Shown one piece after another: positions 23,726 to 36,300 of a stretch of DNA of 64,000 nucleotides. Numbering within the stretch: position 1 is the stretch's first letter; every line of letters starts with the position of its first letter. The notes beneath the pieces were generated by a model. The model was given only the letters and a program-made list of their open reading frames with translations. It made no database searches and was not told the origin of the DNA. Made by a program: the position numbers and the translations under genes. Source of the DNA: Casuarius casuarius (Eukaryota; Chordata; Aves; Casuariiformes; Casuariidae); NCBI GenBank assembly GCA_003342895.1, contig PTFA01000193.1, forward strand, positions 903,255 to 967,254, read 5' to 3'.

Positions 23726-25439
23726 TCTGTGTTCATCACAAAGTCGATTAGAAAAACCAGTGATCCCTTGTAAGCTTTAGCACCTAGGAGTATCTCTGTG
23801 GGTTGAATCTTGTCAACCTTGAAGTTAGTCACCTGAAAACTCTTGCCATAAAATACAACAGAAATACCCCGATTCTGAAGAATCTCTGCCACAGAGAAGT
23901 TGCTGCATGCTTCACAATAAAGGCAACACAGCTGTTTTTCTTATGTTTAAGCCTGCCATGTGCTTACATGGTCCCAAATGTCCCAGCATGTAAGAAAAGC
24001 CCTGAGGTCCACACTGCCACTGTCACCTGGAGGTCTGCTTCTCAGCCCATCCTCTGAGATAGCCTTCACATTCATTGTGCTTGGCAGAAATGCCTTGAGG
24101 TTTGAGTAGGAAGAGGCTGGAAACCAGAATGCACTGGACTGGGTATCTTGGCTCATTTTTCTTCTCTGTTTTGCTTTGACTCACTGAACAATCCCATCTG
24201 GCTTTTCTAAACAGAAGTCTTACTCACCTTGCACTTTATGTTTTCCTGGGGATCAGTAATAAACATCCCTTAAGTCGATAATTAAATAGCAAAGAAAATT
24301 AGCAGCAGTTCTACTGTGAGCTCAGAGCCAGTAAATCCCAGAGAAATACCACGGCACTCATGCAGGGTTTCAGATCACCTGCTGAGACTGTTCCACACGC
24401 CTCCCCTCTTCCTCCTTGTCTCTTTAAGGGCAGTGCTACTTCTTGCTGAAAGATGTCCCCCTCAGAACAGACTATACACCCGAGCCACAGTGAAATCCTT
24501 CTCAAATTGCCCAGAAGCCATGGCTTGCCATCCCGGCTCTCCCTGCCAGGATGTACGTGATTGACTTCAGCCCAGAGGCTCCTCAGGAAGTCTCTTATTT
24601 CCTGTTTTTCCACTGGGCAATGCTTCTCTCTCTAAATTGAAGCTTTCCACAGGAGTGCATGGCTCTGCCATGAATTTCTTACCTCAAGGAGACATTTGGC
24701 AAAGTTTTAAAAACATTCAAATATTTGGTTTCAGTTACCCTGAGGTGAAAATCTAGTTTTCAGCTTCAAAAGATGTTTCACATTAAAGCCTAATAATGGT
24801 AAAATAAAATAAATATTTAGAGGTGAAAATGGTCCAATTCAAAATGAGGCATCATGAGTCACTGAGCTGTTTGGCTTGGTTTGATTTTTTTCTTCCAGTT
24901 TGAGAAAAATTCTGACTTCTCACCCCAATTTGGAGCATGAACACACTTTGGACACTGAAATCGGGTGCTGAAAGGGTTGGCTGTTTTCCAACATTTCCTG
25001 GAGTTGGTCTGCTGCTCTAATGCTCCGTGATTTCTACTTCTGCCACACTGTCTTACTGCACCGTTATGCAGTGGGGGAACTCCAGCAGGTCCCAAGACTT
25101 CTCAAAGAACGACAACAAACATGAGTGATTTAATGCCTCCATCCTGGGAGGCAACAAACTGACACGTGGCAGCGTTGCTGCAGGACCACGAGGATCTTGG
25201 TTTCAGTTGTTGACACAGTGGAGGGAGCTTAAAGCCAAGAGCGGTGAAAATATCTAGGAGGTGGAGGGAGTCACCGCAAGCTGCAGCAAGGCAGATGCAG
25301 CTGGCTTTGTGATGACTCAGCTTCAGGGAGATAATTGCAATCTACAAATATCTAAGGATATTGGTGCCAAGGAAGAAGAAGAAATATTTATGGTGGAACA
25401 CAGTTCAAAGACACCAAGGCTGAGCTGGTTGTGTGAAAA

Positions 25440-25640
25440 CAGAGATGGGAAGATCCAGGCTGAACACCGGGGAAAGGTATTAGCCTGTGAAATTAGTCTC
25501 TTGAGTATAGAAGAGATACAAACTCCATCACTGGGGATGCTCACAATTATATTGAAGAAAATCTTAGTGAATTCCTCCAGGGAGCAATCATGCACCAGCT
25601 GAGACAGATCTTTCCTCCCTCCCCACCTCTGCATTTCACT
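25440..25640 (+). mobile_element. Decayed CR1-like LINE 3' fragment
   Basis: AACTCCATCACTGGGGATG, then AATTATATTGAAGAAAATCTTAG and GAATTCCTCCAGGGAGCAATC follow the order of an old CR1 3' end (a 'preserve-the-gene-end' segment with CCATCACTGGGGATGTTCAAAATTGGATTG-like spacing). Only the 3' part is present and it is strongly diverged. Confidence 0.5.
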
Positions 25641-26644
25641 CGCTCTGGTTTTTTTCTGGTAGAAGTGCAGGTGTCAGTAAGGAAAGTATTAGACCCAGGA
25701 CAGGGATATTGCAGGGTGACTGCAGCCAGCTCCAGCACCAACTATTTGAGGATGAATGAAGCAGTTTGGCACTACTTGGGATTCACCCTTCCCCTGGCAC
25801 CAGGGGAATCCAAACCTCGTTATCAAGGGAATGGGTAACACAAGAGAAGGAGAAGAAAGGGAAATATCGAGGTTCGCAGGACAGCTTGGCAACGTGCCTG
25901 CGGGGAGCCAGAGAATGAAACCAAAGCCCCTCCCCAAGCAGCTCGAGGATTAAAGGCACACTCCCAGATAATTATATCAGCTAAAGCTCTTCAGCAGCTG
26001 CCCTGGCGTGGGCAGCATGAAGGCTGGCAATTGCTGGACACTGACAGATGTGAAGAATCTTCCTAGAAGAGTCTCAGCATCCTGGAAATTAGAGCCTCAG
26101 CTTTTTACTAACGCATCTGCAGCGAGCAGCAGAGAAGAAGGTGCTCTTTGCTTTCCATGCCAGCTTCCTTCAGAGTGTCAGAAGCAAGAATGCTTCGCTG
26201 TAACACTGCTGAGATGGACAGAGGTCAGACTGCTCCAGATCTGCTCAGCTGCTCCCCCTCACTAAAAGCAAAGACTATTCTTGACCCCAGAGCTAAAACC
26301 CTGCTGCTGCCGAGACTCCTGCCCACATCTAACTCGACGTCGCTGTGCTGCACCACAGCTGCCAGCCCAGTGCTGCCCCGTGGCAGTGACGGCTGCGGCA
26401 CTCCCCTGCTTTAGATGGTCCCAGTGTTTTGGGTACTGCCTAGTGGGTGTTAACGTGGGAGGACACTGTTTCTAGAACTAACACTTTCTGTTAAGAGAAC
26501 TAATTGCATCAATCTCACAGCCATCTGCACCCCGTCTGGTTTCCTGGTCCTTCCTCCAAAGTCTCCCTCTCTCCAAGTCCCCTAGGGATTGCTGCACAGG
26601 GTACCGGAGTCTAGGCAAACATTTGGTACATCTCTCTGGCAGAG

Positions 26645-26760
26645 GATGCTATTCCTATACCCACCTTACAGGGGGAGGAACTGAGATGCAAGAAAACTTA
26701 AATGACTTGACTGGGCTCACCAAGGTAGTCTCAAGCAGAGCAGACTTAAACCATCTTTCC
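26645..26760 (-). repeat. MIR-type SINE fragment
   Basis: Reverse-strand MIR landmarks occur in order: CCACCTTACAGGGGGAGGAACTGAG, then TTAAATGACTTGACTGGGCTCACC, then GAGCAGACTTAAACC. Spacing matches the MIR core and its tRNA-related side. Confidence 0.6.
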
Positions 26761-29700
26761 AAGCTCTGAGCAAACAACTGAGGCTACAGATCCAACATCC
26801 CACCTAGTTTGCCAACCACTGTACTTTGGTTTTGTCTCAATTCATCTTTAACTTTCAGAGAGCGGCTAAATTACCCCTAAATACAATTCAAATTAGAATA
26901 ACTGTGGCTTCTTCAGCCATCAGCATAGGGAAAACCAGCTGGCAGGAAAAAGGTGCTATCAGACACATCGAGAGGTTCAGACCGCTTTTCTCCCCATGTT
27001 CCAGAATACTTTAACATCAGGGTGAGACCAAGTGAGGAGAAATTTTCATCCCAGAAGAGCAATTGTTTGCTTAAAAAAAGGTATAAAGCAGCTGGAAAAG
27101 AGACACAAAGTGACCATTTAGCCATAACTGCAACTTTGCCAACAATTTGCTGTAGTGTGCAATAACTCAGAAACACACAACTAAGGGGAAAATCTCCTCC
27201 TTCGTTCAAGGGGAAAGTGAGATGTATCCTCCTTTAAAATAGAACTGAAAGCTCCACATTATTAGCTAGTACTGAGAGCAAAAACTTCAGAGAAAATACT
27301 CCTGAGTGCCTGGTACCAATCCTATCCCTGAATCGCTCTAACTGTTAACACTTAAAACAGAGGGGCGTAAATCGTGTTGTGTAAATCAATAAATAGCCAG
27401 ACAAATGCACTCTGGAAATCACCTGCATACCGTTATTTTCCTGCATCAAGTGATGTTTCAAGCTGCCACTTTTCCAGGAGGGCAGAATGGCAAGGGAACA
27501 TGTTTGGCTTGCAGGGTTCATGTGCTAGGAGAGGGAAGAGTGGTAACTCTCAAGCCTGAACGGGGAATATGGAGCTCACAGGACCCTGTGGGCCCAAAGT
27601 CCATCTCCTAGCTGCTCTCTGGTTTGTGCCTTCCCTTGTGCTCCGTGTGCCAGACATGCCAGACCCCGGGAAAACAGGCCAAAATTTAACCACAACCTTC
27701 TAGTCACGCTAGCAGCTCCTAAGAGGTTTCCTCCCAAATGGGGTAACACACTTACTACATTCAAGAATTCGTCACAGCAGTAATCAGTGGAGGTCTCATT
27801 AAGTGCCACCTGTGAATACTGGAGCCTGATCTGCTCTTGTGTCTCTGTGAGAGCTTCATTTGGCAGGAGATACGAGCCTGAAAACTGATTTCACCGAACT
27901 AAATATGCCTCAGTGAGAAAGCTCCATTCCTTTACACTTGGCAGAAGACAGTCATCTATAGTCATCATAAAAATAATGCAGTGAGGAATGAAAGATTTTC
28001 TTTGTAGATCAGGGAACAACCTTAATTCTGCCCTGGGTTCCCCAGATGCTGGGACCGGCTGCTACAGCCGTTTCCCCGGCATCCAGGGCTCTGGGCCCTT
28101 CTCCACCACCTAAGCAACACAACTGCCCCCGCAGCCGAAGCCTGGGAATGGCCTGAAACACACAGCCCGGCTCAGCGCCGCTCTCATGAAGATGAATGAT
28201 CCTTTTTGATGTGATGACACAAGCCAGTAGCTGGGACTATCTCCGGGCTGCTTCAAGGGCAAAGCAAAGCACTTAGTCTGACACGTAGGATAAGGTATCA
28301 CCTGCATCTCCCAGGCAAGGAGGGAGACGGCTTGCCCGATAATTAGCCCCAGTCTCTGGGGCCGTGATCCCAACAGAGGAGCCAGGAAGCCTGGAGCAAT
28401 CACAGGGGTAGCCCCAGATTTCTTGGCCCTGCGTGATGCTGGAGCGTGAGCAGGATTCAGACACAAGGAATCACTTTGGGTCTTCCAGTGAGCAAAGTAC
28501 TGCAGCGTTTTTGATTTTTACTTGTCTCCATAAGCATCAGTGAAATCCTGCTTTCCCTCTGGACCAGTGAGACTAGCTGTAGGCTTTGGAGGACACCTGG
28601 GCAAGGGGATGGGAGATCTCCATCTGAGTAAAAAGCCAACCCTTCTTTGCGATCCTGAGGCCCTCCTCCAGGCGAAGGGGCAGATGCAGGCACAACACAA
28701 CAGCAGAGCTGGCCAAAGCGGAGACCTGAAAAGTCAGCCCAAATAGCAGCCAAGATGCAATGTGGCTGCTGTTCTTGGGACACAAAATCCTCGTACAGTG
28801 AAGCTGCCTTTCATCTGTTCAAAACCTTTCGCTCTGATTACGATCAAGGCAGTCTGATTCACCTTCTCTCAAGTGGTGATGGGGTCACTGGGGATATCAC
28901 AGAGGCAAATTTCTAAAGGAAATGCCTTTCAAAACAAGATACTGTGGTAAGAACATTTCCACCTTATCAAAATGCCTTGTTCCCTGCTTTACTTTATTTT
29001 TAAACAAAATATGCCCAGATGTGTGCTGTGAAACTGTTCCAGCCTCTACCACCAAACGTGTGCCTGTGGTATAAACCAGCGCTGCTCTGCTCCTGCGAGG
29101 CTAGGAAGGGAATTCAGGTATTTGCTACCCTCTGCTGTCTTGCTCCTGCTATTTCGCCTCCCTCTCGCAGAGAAGGCCAGCGCTACTTTACTCCCTCCTC
29201 TCCCTTGCCTCCTGTCGCTATGTCCCCTGCCAGTGAGGCATCATCATCCTTTGCATCAGAAGACACTGAGCCCTTCCAGGGACCCTCGGGCTGATCCTGC
29301 TATCCCCCACAACCATCCGCTTCCCAAAACTACTGAGACCCCCCCTTGCAGATATTATCATTTTCATAGGCAGCCAGTAGCCCTGCTGCTTTCCATCTCC
29401 CAGCCTGCTCTTCCACACTGTCCTTTCTGCTTTCCAGACGGCTCCCCTTCCCATAATCCTGCGCTTGTGCCATTCCTCCCACAGCATTACACATCTACCT
29501 GAAATGGCCCTCAGGAGAGCTGGATTCTGACCTGCCAAATGCTGAAAAGCCTTCTGCAGGTCACTGAAAACTGCCTGACATCATCAGGGTTACTTCTGAG
29601 GTGTTATCAATACAGCTCCTGCCTTTACTAACAACCCTTGACCCTTCATAGAGGAAAACAAGCCAAGAGATAAATGCCAGCCTTGTTCCTTTGGTGCCCA

Positions 29701-32700
29701 TGTTGAATACTTATCAACGCAAACATTATTTAACACAGGAAGAAAGATCAGGGCATAATTCCTTCCTAACGAGCCATGTTCAGCTGACTCCAGATAAGAT
29801 CTGAAGTGCAGAGTCCCTTTCTCTGAAATTAGCTGTTTTCCGCAGTTGCTGAGCTGTGCTCTCTCCCCAGGGAAGCTACGCGCCGCTGCCTGTCCCAAGG
29901 GTCTGAGTTTCACAGGGAGCTAATGCAAACCTGTCTTTAGGACTGCTAAGTCAACCTTTTGATTGCCTGCAATAATCACTATCACTTTCTGAAGCAGAAA
30001 GCGCTCCTGGAGCAGAAGACAGGCATATCACCACAGCTGCTACATGTCTTGGTCTCAGACTGGGAGCCCCATGCGCAAGGTGCTGTAGAAGGTTTGGTGG
30101 ATAAGTGCTACTTCTTGAGTCAGGCCCAACCCAGAGCCTGGCGCAGCCTGGGCACTGGCAAACCAAGGATCTCTCCGGGATGCTTCATGACCTCTAGAGA
30201 TCCAGCTCTGGCTTCCATGGGCCTTCAAGAGCTGCAGAAAGGCAAATTTCCTTTGTGGTGCACAGTGTAGAGGGATCGTGATTCATATCCTGGTCCTGCA
30301 GTAGGTTCCCTGGATGCCCTTTGGGGAATCCCCAAGAGACCTGGGCACCTTCTCATTAAATGCTGCAGCTGGTATCTGTCAACACCAGAACTTCATGCAG
30401 GGGAAAGGTACTAAAAAAATGAGACAACCTAAAAAATGAGAGATTGAGGTGTTTCTCCCTCAGCTGAATCCCACCCAACCTTGATTAGGTGTGAGGTGGG
30501 TGCTGGGTTCCTTGGCTCAGACATATAAGCACCACCTGTGCCCATGCAGTGGTAGAGCTTCAGGGTTTTGGTTTTAGAGCACAGACTCCACCTGAGGTGA
30601 AACTCAGGGGCCTCTGTCTCATGAATCTTGACTTAAATATACCCCAGCCTTAGCCAGATTTAACTGAGCTTCTGGGGATCCAGGTCTCATGAGCTGAATG
30701 ATGCCAGTTTTAGCAGACTGATACAGACTGTGAAATCCTGTGAGATCTGCCAGCCGGGGCCAGAGAGGGACAGAGGGAGCAGTGCTGGAGACAGAAGGTG
30801 AGTCTGTATTTGCACAGCACAATAGGATGCTTGTCCATCACTGCGTACTGCTGCAGTTCACATAATCAAAAATAACATGACACCTACTTGATACAAAATG
30901 CCCACAAATCCAGCATCCCTCCCTCTCAGCCACCGAGGGATGCAGAAACTGCTGTGACTCTCCTATATCAATTTTCATTTATAAATGGAGTTCGCATACA
31001 AATGTAACTTGCATCCCTCTTCTGGAGGGAGGGAAAAAGGTTAATTTCTAGTCAGAACAACACAGTGAATGGTATTTCCATGTACTCACTGAAGCAGTTG
31101 TTGTGTTCTCTCCGAGATAAGCAAATGAATAACAAATGCTAGAAGACGGTGAGAAACTGAATCTGTATTCACAGCATTTTATTATGGATGACCCAGGCGC
31201 AGCTTCATGCTTGAAGCTGAATTTTGCATTTCAAGCAGGGAGTCAACCTCTTTGCTATGTGAGAAGGGTACCCCTTCTTCAGCTGCGGCACACATCCATT
31301 GACTGCTAAGCACATTTTCTGAGAGCTCACAAACAAATCCCTTAATGAGCTGATGAGTTAAAATGAATACAAAAATAGGAAATTTCAGAAATGTCACACC
31401 TGTCTCCGATCATATATATTTTTAGCCTGGCTTCCTCAAGAAGTGAGATACATGGTGTCATTCTGGGTGAGGGCCTGACTGGCTGGCTGCCCTCCTCACA
31501 GTCGCTTTTTAACATCAGTTTCACTTAAACTTCACAAAGAGTGAAGATCTCAAAGATACCACCAAGCTCCTATAAGTTTAGTGAAAAGAGGTGATTAGAG
31601 AGAAAAGTTATAGCTGTGTCATGACCTAACCTTTATTAGACATCAGAGAACACAGAGGCCCCATACTGTAAATCTAAAGGAAACTTTCCTTGATTTGTTC
31701 TGCTGCTCACATAAGTTATGAGTTTTTATCCCAAGTGATTTCAAGCCCAGACATTGTTTATTTATGCTAAAACTGTCAGAGGAACTTGAGATCTGGGGTG
31801 TAGGGGGATTTTTTCTTTTTAAAGAAACACTGAAGATTCATTCATCCCATTATTCATCGCAGCGAAGCTTTCTCTGTAGGCACAGCCTGGAGACGAACGT
31901 CCTCCAGAGACACTTGCTCAGCCTGCCCTTTCTTTTGGCTCTCGGTGGGAGGATGGCGTGAGGCTGCCCTCAGTAGATGTTGCCACTACCCCCATTCCTA
32001 CCTAGGCCCACAACCATGATACTGAGATATTTAAGCATTTTCACTGAGGTTTTCTCCTGATTTCTCTGTTCTGGGAGGACAGGGAGGGAGGGCTGCCTTC
32101 CACTGTCATTATTTTCCCCCTAAATAATCATCGATCCTTTTTTACTGTCTTTAAATTGTTGTGTGTTCCATATTTCTGTTGCACCTTAAATGAAGTGGTG
32201 GGTGTTTTCTTATTTCTCTTATTTTTTTTAACTCTTGCTGTTTTTTTTTCTCGTATACATTTTCTTCATGTGTCAGCAGGATGCTTTGTAGATATTTTCC
32301 CCCCAAGCACAACTCCCCACACATACACCCCTCCAGAAACCCAGGTGCCAGTGATAAGTGTGAAGGAGTTTTCAGCCTTCCCCTTCTATGATTTCCAGCT
32401 GTCTGTGTCTTTTAAATGGTCAATTTTAGTCCTCAGGGAACAATGGTCACCCATGCCTAAATGACTCAGGAACCTAAATCTTATTTCCAGGACCATTAAA
32501 AAAACAATACTTTTTATGAGATTCAGACCTGAAACAAGAGATTGCCTGAAGTGTCCCAGGCTTGAACCCAAACTTCCTACTGGAGACACCTAAGCTGGCA
32601 GAAAAACTTGAAACAGTCTCCCAAAACTTGGCACATACCCACATTTCACCATCCTTTGCCTAGCAACTACTGTCATTTCTCCCTCTGAGACTTCTGGTGG

Positions 32701-33170
32701 GCCTAACTTCCCCTCAAGTCTCCAATTCTCCATTTTTATCAACATGTTCTTATTCTCGAGATATCCTCCATAGCTCGATGTTCTAGGTATCCTCCACAGC
32801 CGAAGACACTGGAGTCTCCTGCTCTTGAGCTATGCTGCAAACTCACCCTCAGACTAGGCTCTCAGGGTTTTCCCTGCCTCTTGTTCCTGCAGGGTTTCCA
32901 CTGAGAAAGCCTTCAATATCAGTGACATCCCTATCTCCTCCTCCCTGCCTCTGTTCACCTCTCTTGACCATGTCCCTGCAAACTCATGTCCCTTCTACTA
33001 GGATGTCTCTAGCTGTGTTGCATCCTGCCCAGCGATGATCCCCAGTGGAAGGACCACATTTCCCACACAGACCAGGCTGAGCAGGTGCGATCAAGGCGGG
33101 CAGATGTGAGGCTGCAGCGCCTGTAAACCATCACAAAGGTGATAGGAGAAGGAAGCAGAAGACATTCCTC

Positions 33171-33184
33171 ATTGCCATGGTAAC
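33171..33184. promoter_or_regulatory. X-box (RFX-family site) at the ZPBP-family promoter
   Basis: ATTGCCATGGTAAC matches the palindromic RFX X-box (GTTGCC-AT-GGCAAC type) with one outer-base change and one C/T change within the tolerated class. It lies 32 bp upstream of the start codon. RFX2 and related factors are known to drive spermatid genes through such sites, which fits a sperm-protein gene. Binding is inferred. Confidence 0.55.
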
Positions 33185-33216
33185 CGGGTGCTCCACACCG
33201 CAGCAGTGGAGGCAGG

Positions 33217-33310
33217 ATGCTCTGTGCTCCACGCATCTGGCTGGACCTCAGGGGACCTGGGGTGTTGGAGACCCTGGGCATCCTGACCTTGGTGCTTTGC
33301 AGCTGCTCAG
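33217..33310 (+). CDS. ZPBP-family gene exon 1 (signal peptide)
   Basis: Encodes residues 1-31, with a hydrophobic stretch LGILTLVLCSCS near residues 20-31 that fits a secretory signal with a longer than usual N-terminal region. A sits at -3 of the ATG. The donor GTAAAA follows at 33311, and the exon ends in phase 1. Confidence 0.8.
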
Positions 33311-36300
33311 GTAAAAGACCAGCATGCAGGTTGATATATGCCACTCTCCCTCCTTGGTGAGGTGTCCAGGGTGAGGTGAGCACCCTCTGAGCTGCTGGAG
33401 AATCGGTGACATGAGCCACTCCACACGCCCTGTAGCTGTTACAATCGGGCACGTGGCAGAGCCAAGAGAGGTGGGAAACATGGCCCAGCTTGGCTCTGAG
33501 ATCTGTGGCAAGGCAGAGAATAGGTCAGAAGCAACATCGTTCCCAGGCAGACCCTCACCAGCTCACTCTGTTGCCTCAAAGGGGCAGAACAAATCCCTTA
33601 TTGTGCCACCCCTCTGGCTTTGTTTTTGAGCACCCCCTGTTTTGGCTATTTTGTCTAGAGCAGGTTGTCCCCATACTGCTGACACTGAACCTGAGAGCTG
33701 CCCCTCTGCTTCCTTTCCAGGACAGCCAGCTCCTCTTGGGGACAGCTTCACAGGGAGCAGAACAGACGGGCTGCCAGCAAGAGACCTCCAGCAACCAACC
33801 AGCTCCAGCTGGGAACAGCAAGGGGGTGAGAAAAGATCTGCAAATCTCCCCTGCAGGGCCCAGCTTCCTGACCCATGCTATCCTATTTCCTGAGCTAAGG
33901 AGTTTCCCCATCCAGCCCGTGTCCAGGGGTTGGTGAAGGGAGCCTGTCCTTACTGCCTACTATGCCAATGGACTGGACAGAGGATGTGGCTTCCCAATCT
34001 GGTCACAGCCAACACAAGCAGAAATGGTCTAGTCTGGCACTCTGTGGTCTCCACCAGCTCCCCTTACCGTGGCATCAAGTCTTGCTGCCCATTCCTGCAG
34101 CTCTTGGCATTTCTCTATTCTCTAAGCCTATATACAGGTTGGTTGTGAGCGGGGCTGAGTCCATCCAGACATCCCAGCCTGCCCCACTAGCTCCCAAACC
34201 TTCCCCTCTCCTCAGCTCCAGGCCTGTTTTTCCCGATGCCCTGAAGTTCCTGAAATGTGCACAGCTCTTGTCTCTCTTTCTCTGGCCTAGGCCATGTCTT
34301 CATCCACGCGGAGAGCAGCTTGTATTCACTGCCGTGCAGCCCTATAGAGATGGAGGTGCCTAATCCCGCCTACCGCTGGGTCCACGACAGGGAAGGTACG
34401 GTGCCGGCTCCTTACCTCTCGGATGCACAAGTAGATGCAAGCAGCTGCGATGGGCTCTGCAACTGCAAGGCAAGAGAGGGGTAGGAAGAGAAACATCCAC
34501 CCGAGGAAGGAGTAGGTCTGCCAGCAGGCACTCCTTCCCGTGCGGCCAGGTGAGGGGTACATGGGGCCTGGGGCCCGAAAAGATTGTGTGTGTTGAGGGG
34601 TGTTGAACCACAAACACGAGATGAGATTATGGGGCAATACTGTATGGGATAATACTTACCCGATTTTCTGATCTGACAAGGGCTGAGAGGTTTTATTAAG
34701 AAAGTTTCCAGTTTTTTGGATGGTTCTTTTGGCAGACAGAGAAATCTCTGGCAGAGGGGAGGGGGCCAGAGATCTTAATTTCTTCTTCCCCCTACCCCTT
34801 AATGACTTTTCAGAGAAGGAAGAGGAAGATCAGCTTTTGGAGCCCTTGTAGAGTCTCACCAGAGGAGTGAGGAGATGGGAGCTGGGCCAGTCCACCCCAG
34901 GGTCTAGGCTAGCTCAGCACAGGGCAGCCAGTTCCTGGAGTTCATCCTTAACCCTCCTGTCTCCTGCACTAGACTCCAGGTTTCTCATAGTCAGCGAGCA
35001 AGGACATCTCCTCTTCAAGCAATTCCAAGCAGGTGACAGCGGGAACTACTCCTGCACCATCTCCTATGTGGAACGTGGGCTCCCTGTGTCCGAAACGTTT
35101 CACTACAGTGTACTCGGTGAGTCCGGCTCCATGCTAACAAGCAGCAGGGTCAATCCAATGAGGACTGAACGGGTGGATAGGCCATGGGGTGAAAGGAGGA
35201 GCAGGGCCACGCTCAGCTCTCTGGATGGGGGAGTTCTCTGCTGCCCTTGGCAAAGGGGAAGGACCAGGCACCTCTTAGGATTTTCTCCCACAGGCTACCA
35301 CGTACTTGGAGGCCTGGAGACCGTGTTGCTCTTCCAGAGCAATCTCTGTGACGAAGAGCGGACAAAGAGGTTCCTGTGGATTCTGCAGGAGAGCCTGGGC
35401 CACCTGGCTGCTGAGCAGCACTGCAAATTCCAGCTCACGGGGGCCTCCTGCTTCCCCACGCTGCATGAGCCTTCGCGTGAGGTCTTCGTCCAAGTGCAGT
35501 TACAAGGTAGAGCCGCAGGCAGCAGAACCAGGGCAGAGAGGCCCCAGGGAATGGCAGGCAGTGGGGTGGAGTGAGCAGAGCTCAGGCACTGAGGTTTGTG
35601 CTCAGAGGGGGAGAAAGATGACAGCACAGGGCTGAAGTAGTGAAATTAGGGACTTGCGGAAGACAGTGGTGTCAAATGGCTAGAACTAGGGGTGGAGAGC
35701 CATGACTCCTCCATTCTGCTCCCCCTTCCCAAGTTTAGGTTTTATAACTGTCACAGATCTCAAGGTCTGATCTGGCTGCTTCTCTGGCACTGCCGCCTGT
35801 CACTTACAAGGCGTTGGTCCTTCCCGATGTGGCCCGTCAGTTGTTCGAGGCTCTGCCGATCCCCTGCTGCAGCTGGTGCTGCCTGAGCTGCACTATTCAA
35901 TCTCCATTCTCCAGTCTCCCTGTTTGGGCCCCACTGGGACGAACACTGCAACTCCCAGGACCCGGAGACGGTCACAGACTGCTACCACACAGCGGTCCAG
36001 CAGAACCTCTGGCAGGTGAGCCACAGGGCCAGCATGGTCCAGAAGGAGGGAGCAGGGCACGGGGTGGCTGTGTCTGTGCATGCGTCTGCCTGTGGCGGGG
36101 GGCACTCTGCTCGCAGCCTGGATGTGGGCAGCCCAGGCATCTTCACCAGCGCAGGCATGAAGAGAAGCACAGTCTACCTGAGGGTCTGCTCAGTCTTCCT
36201 GGGGCCTCCCACCCGGGCTGTGTGCAGTGCCCATCTCCCCAGGTTCAACTCCCAGCACGGGTGAGTGCGCTGAACTCCTGTGCCCGCCTTTCACACCAGA

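Larger units (their letters stand above)
23730..33170. other. Non-coding region upstream of the ZPBP-family gene
   Basis: No exon is recognised. The region contains a CR1-like relic (about 25440-25640) and a MIR (about 26645-26760). The rest is unique, moderately AT-rich DNA. A run of T-rich sequence lies near 32140-32280. No CpG island precedes the gene that starts at 33.2 kb, which fits a tissue-restricted promoter. Confidence 0.5.

Noticed and set aside
2311..33170. SPPL2C-like intronless gene
   Set aside because: Present between CRHR1 and MAPT in mammals, but no frame here has presenilin-type YD or GxGD motifs.
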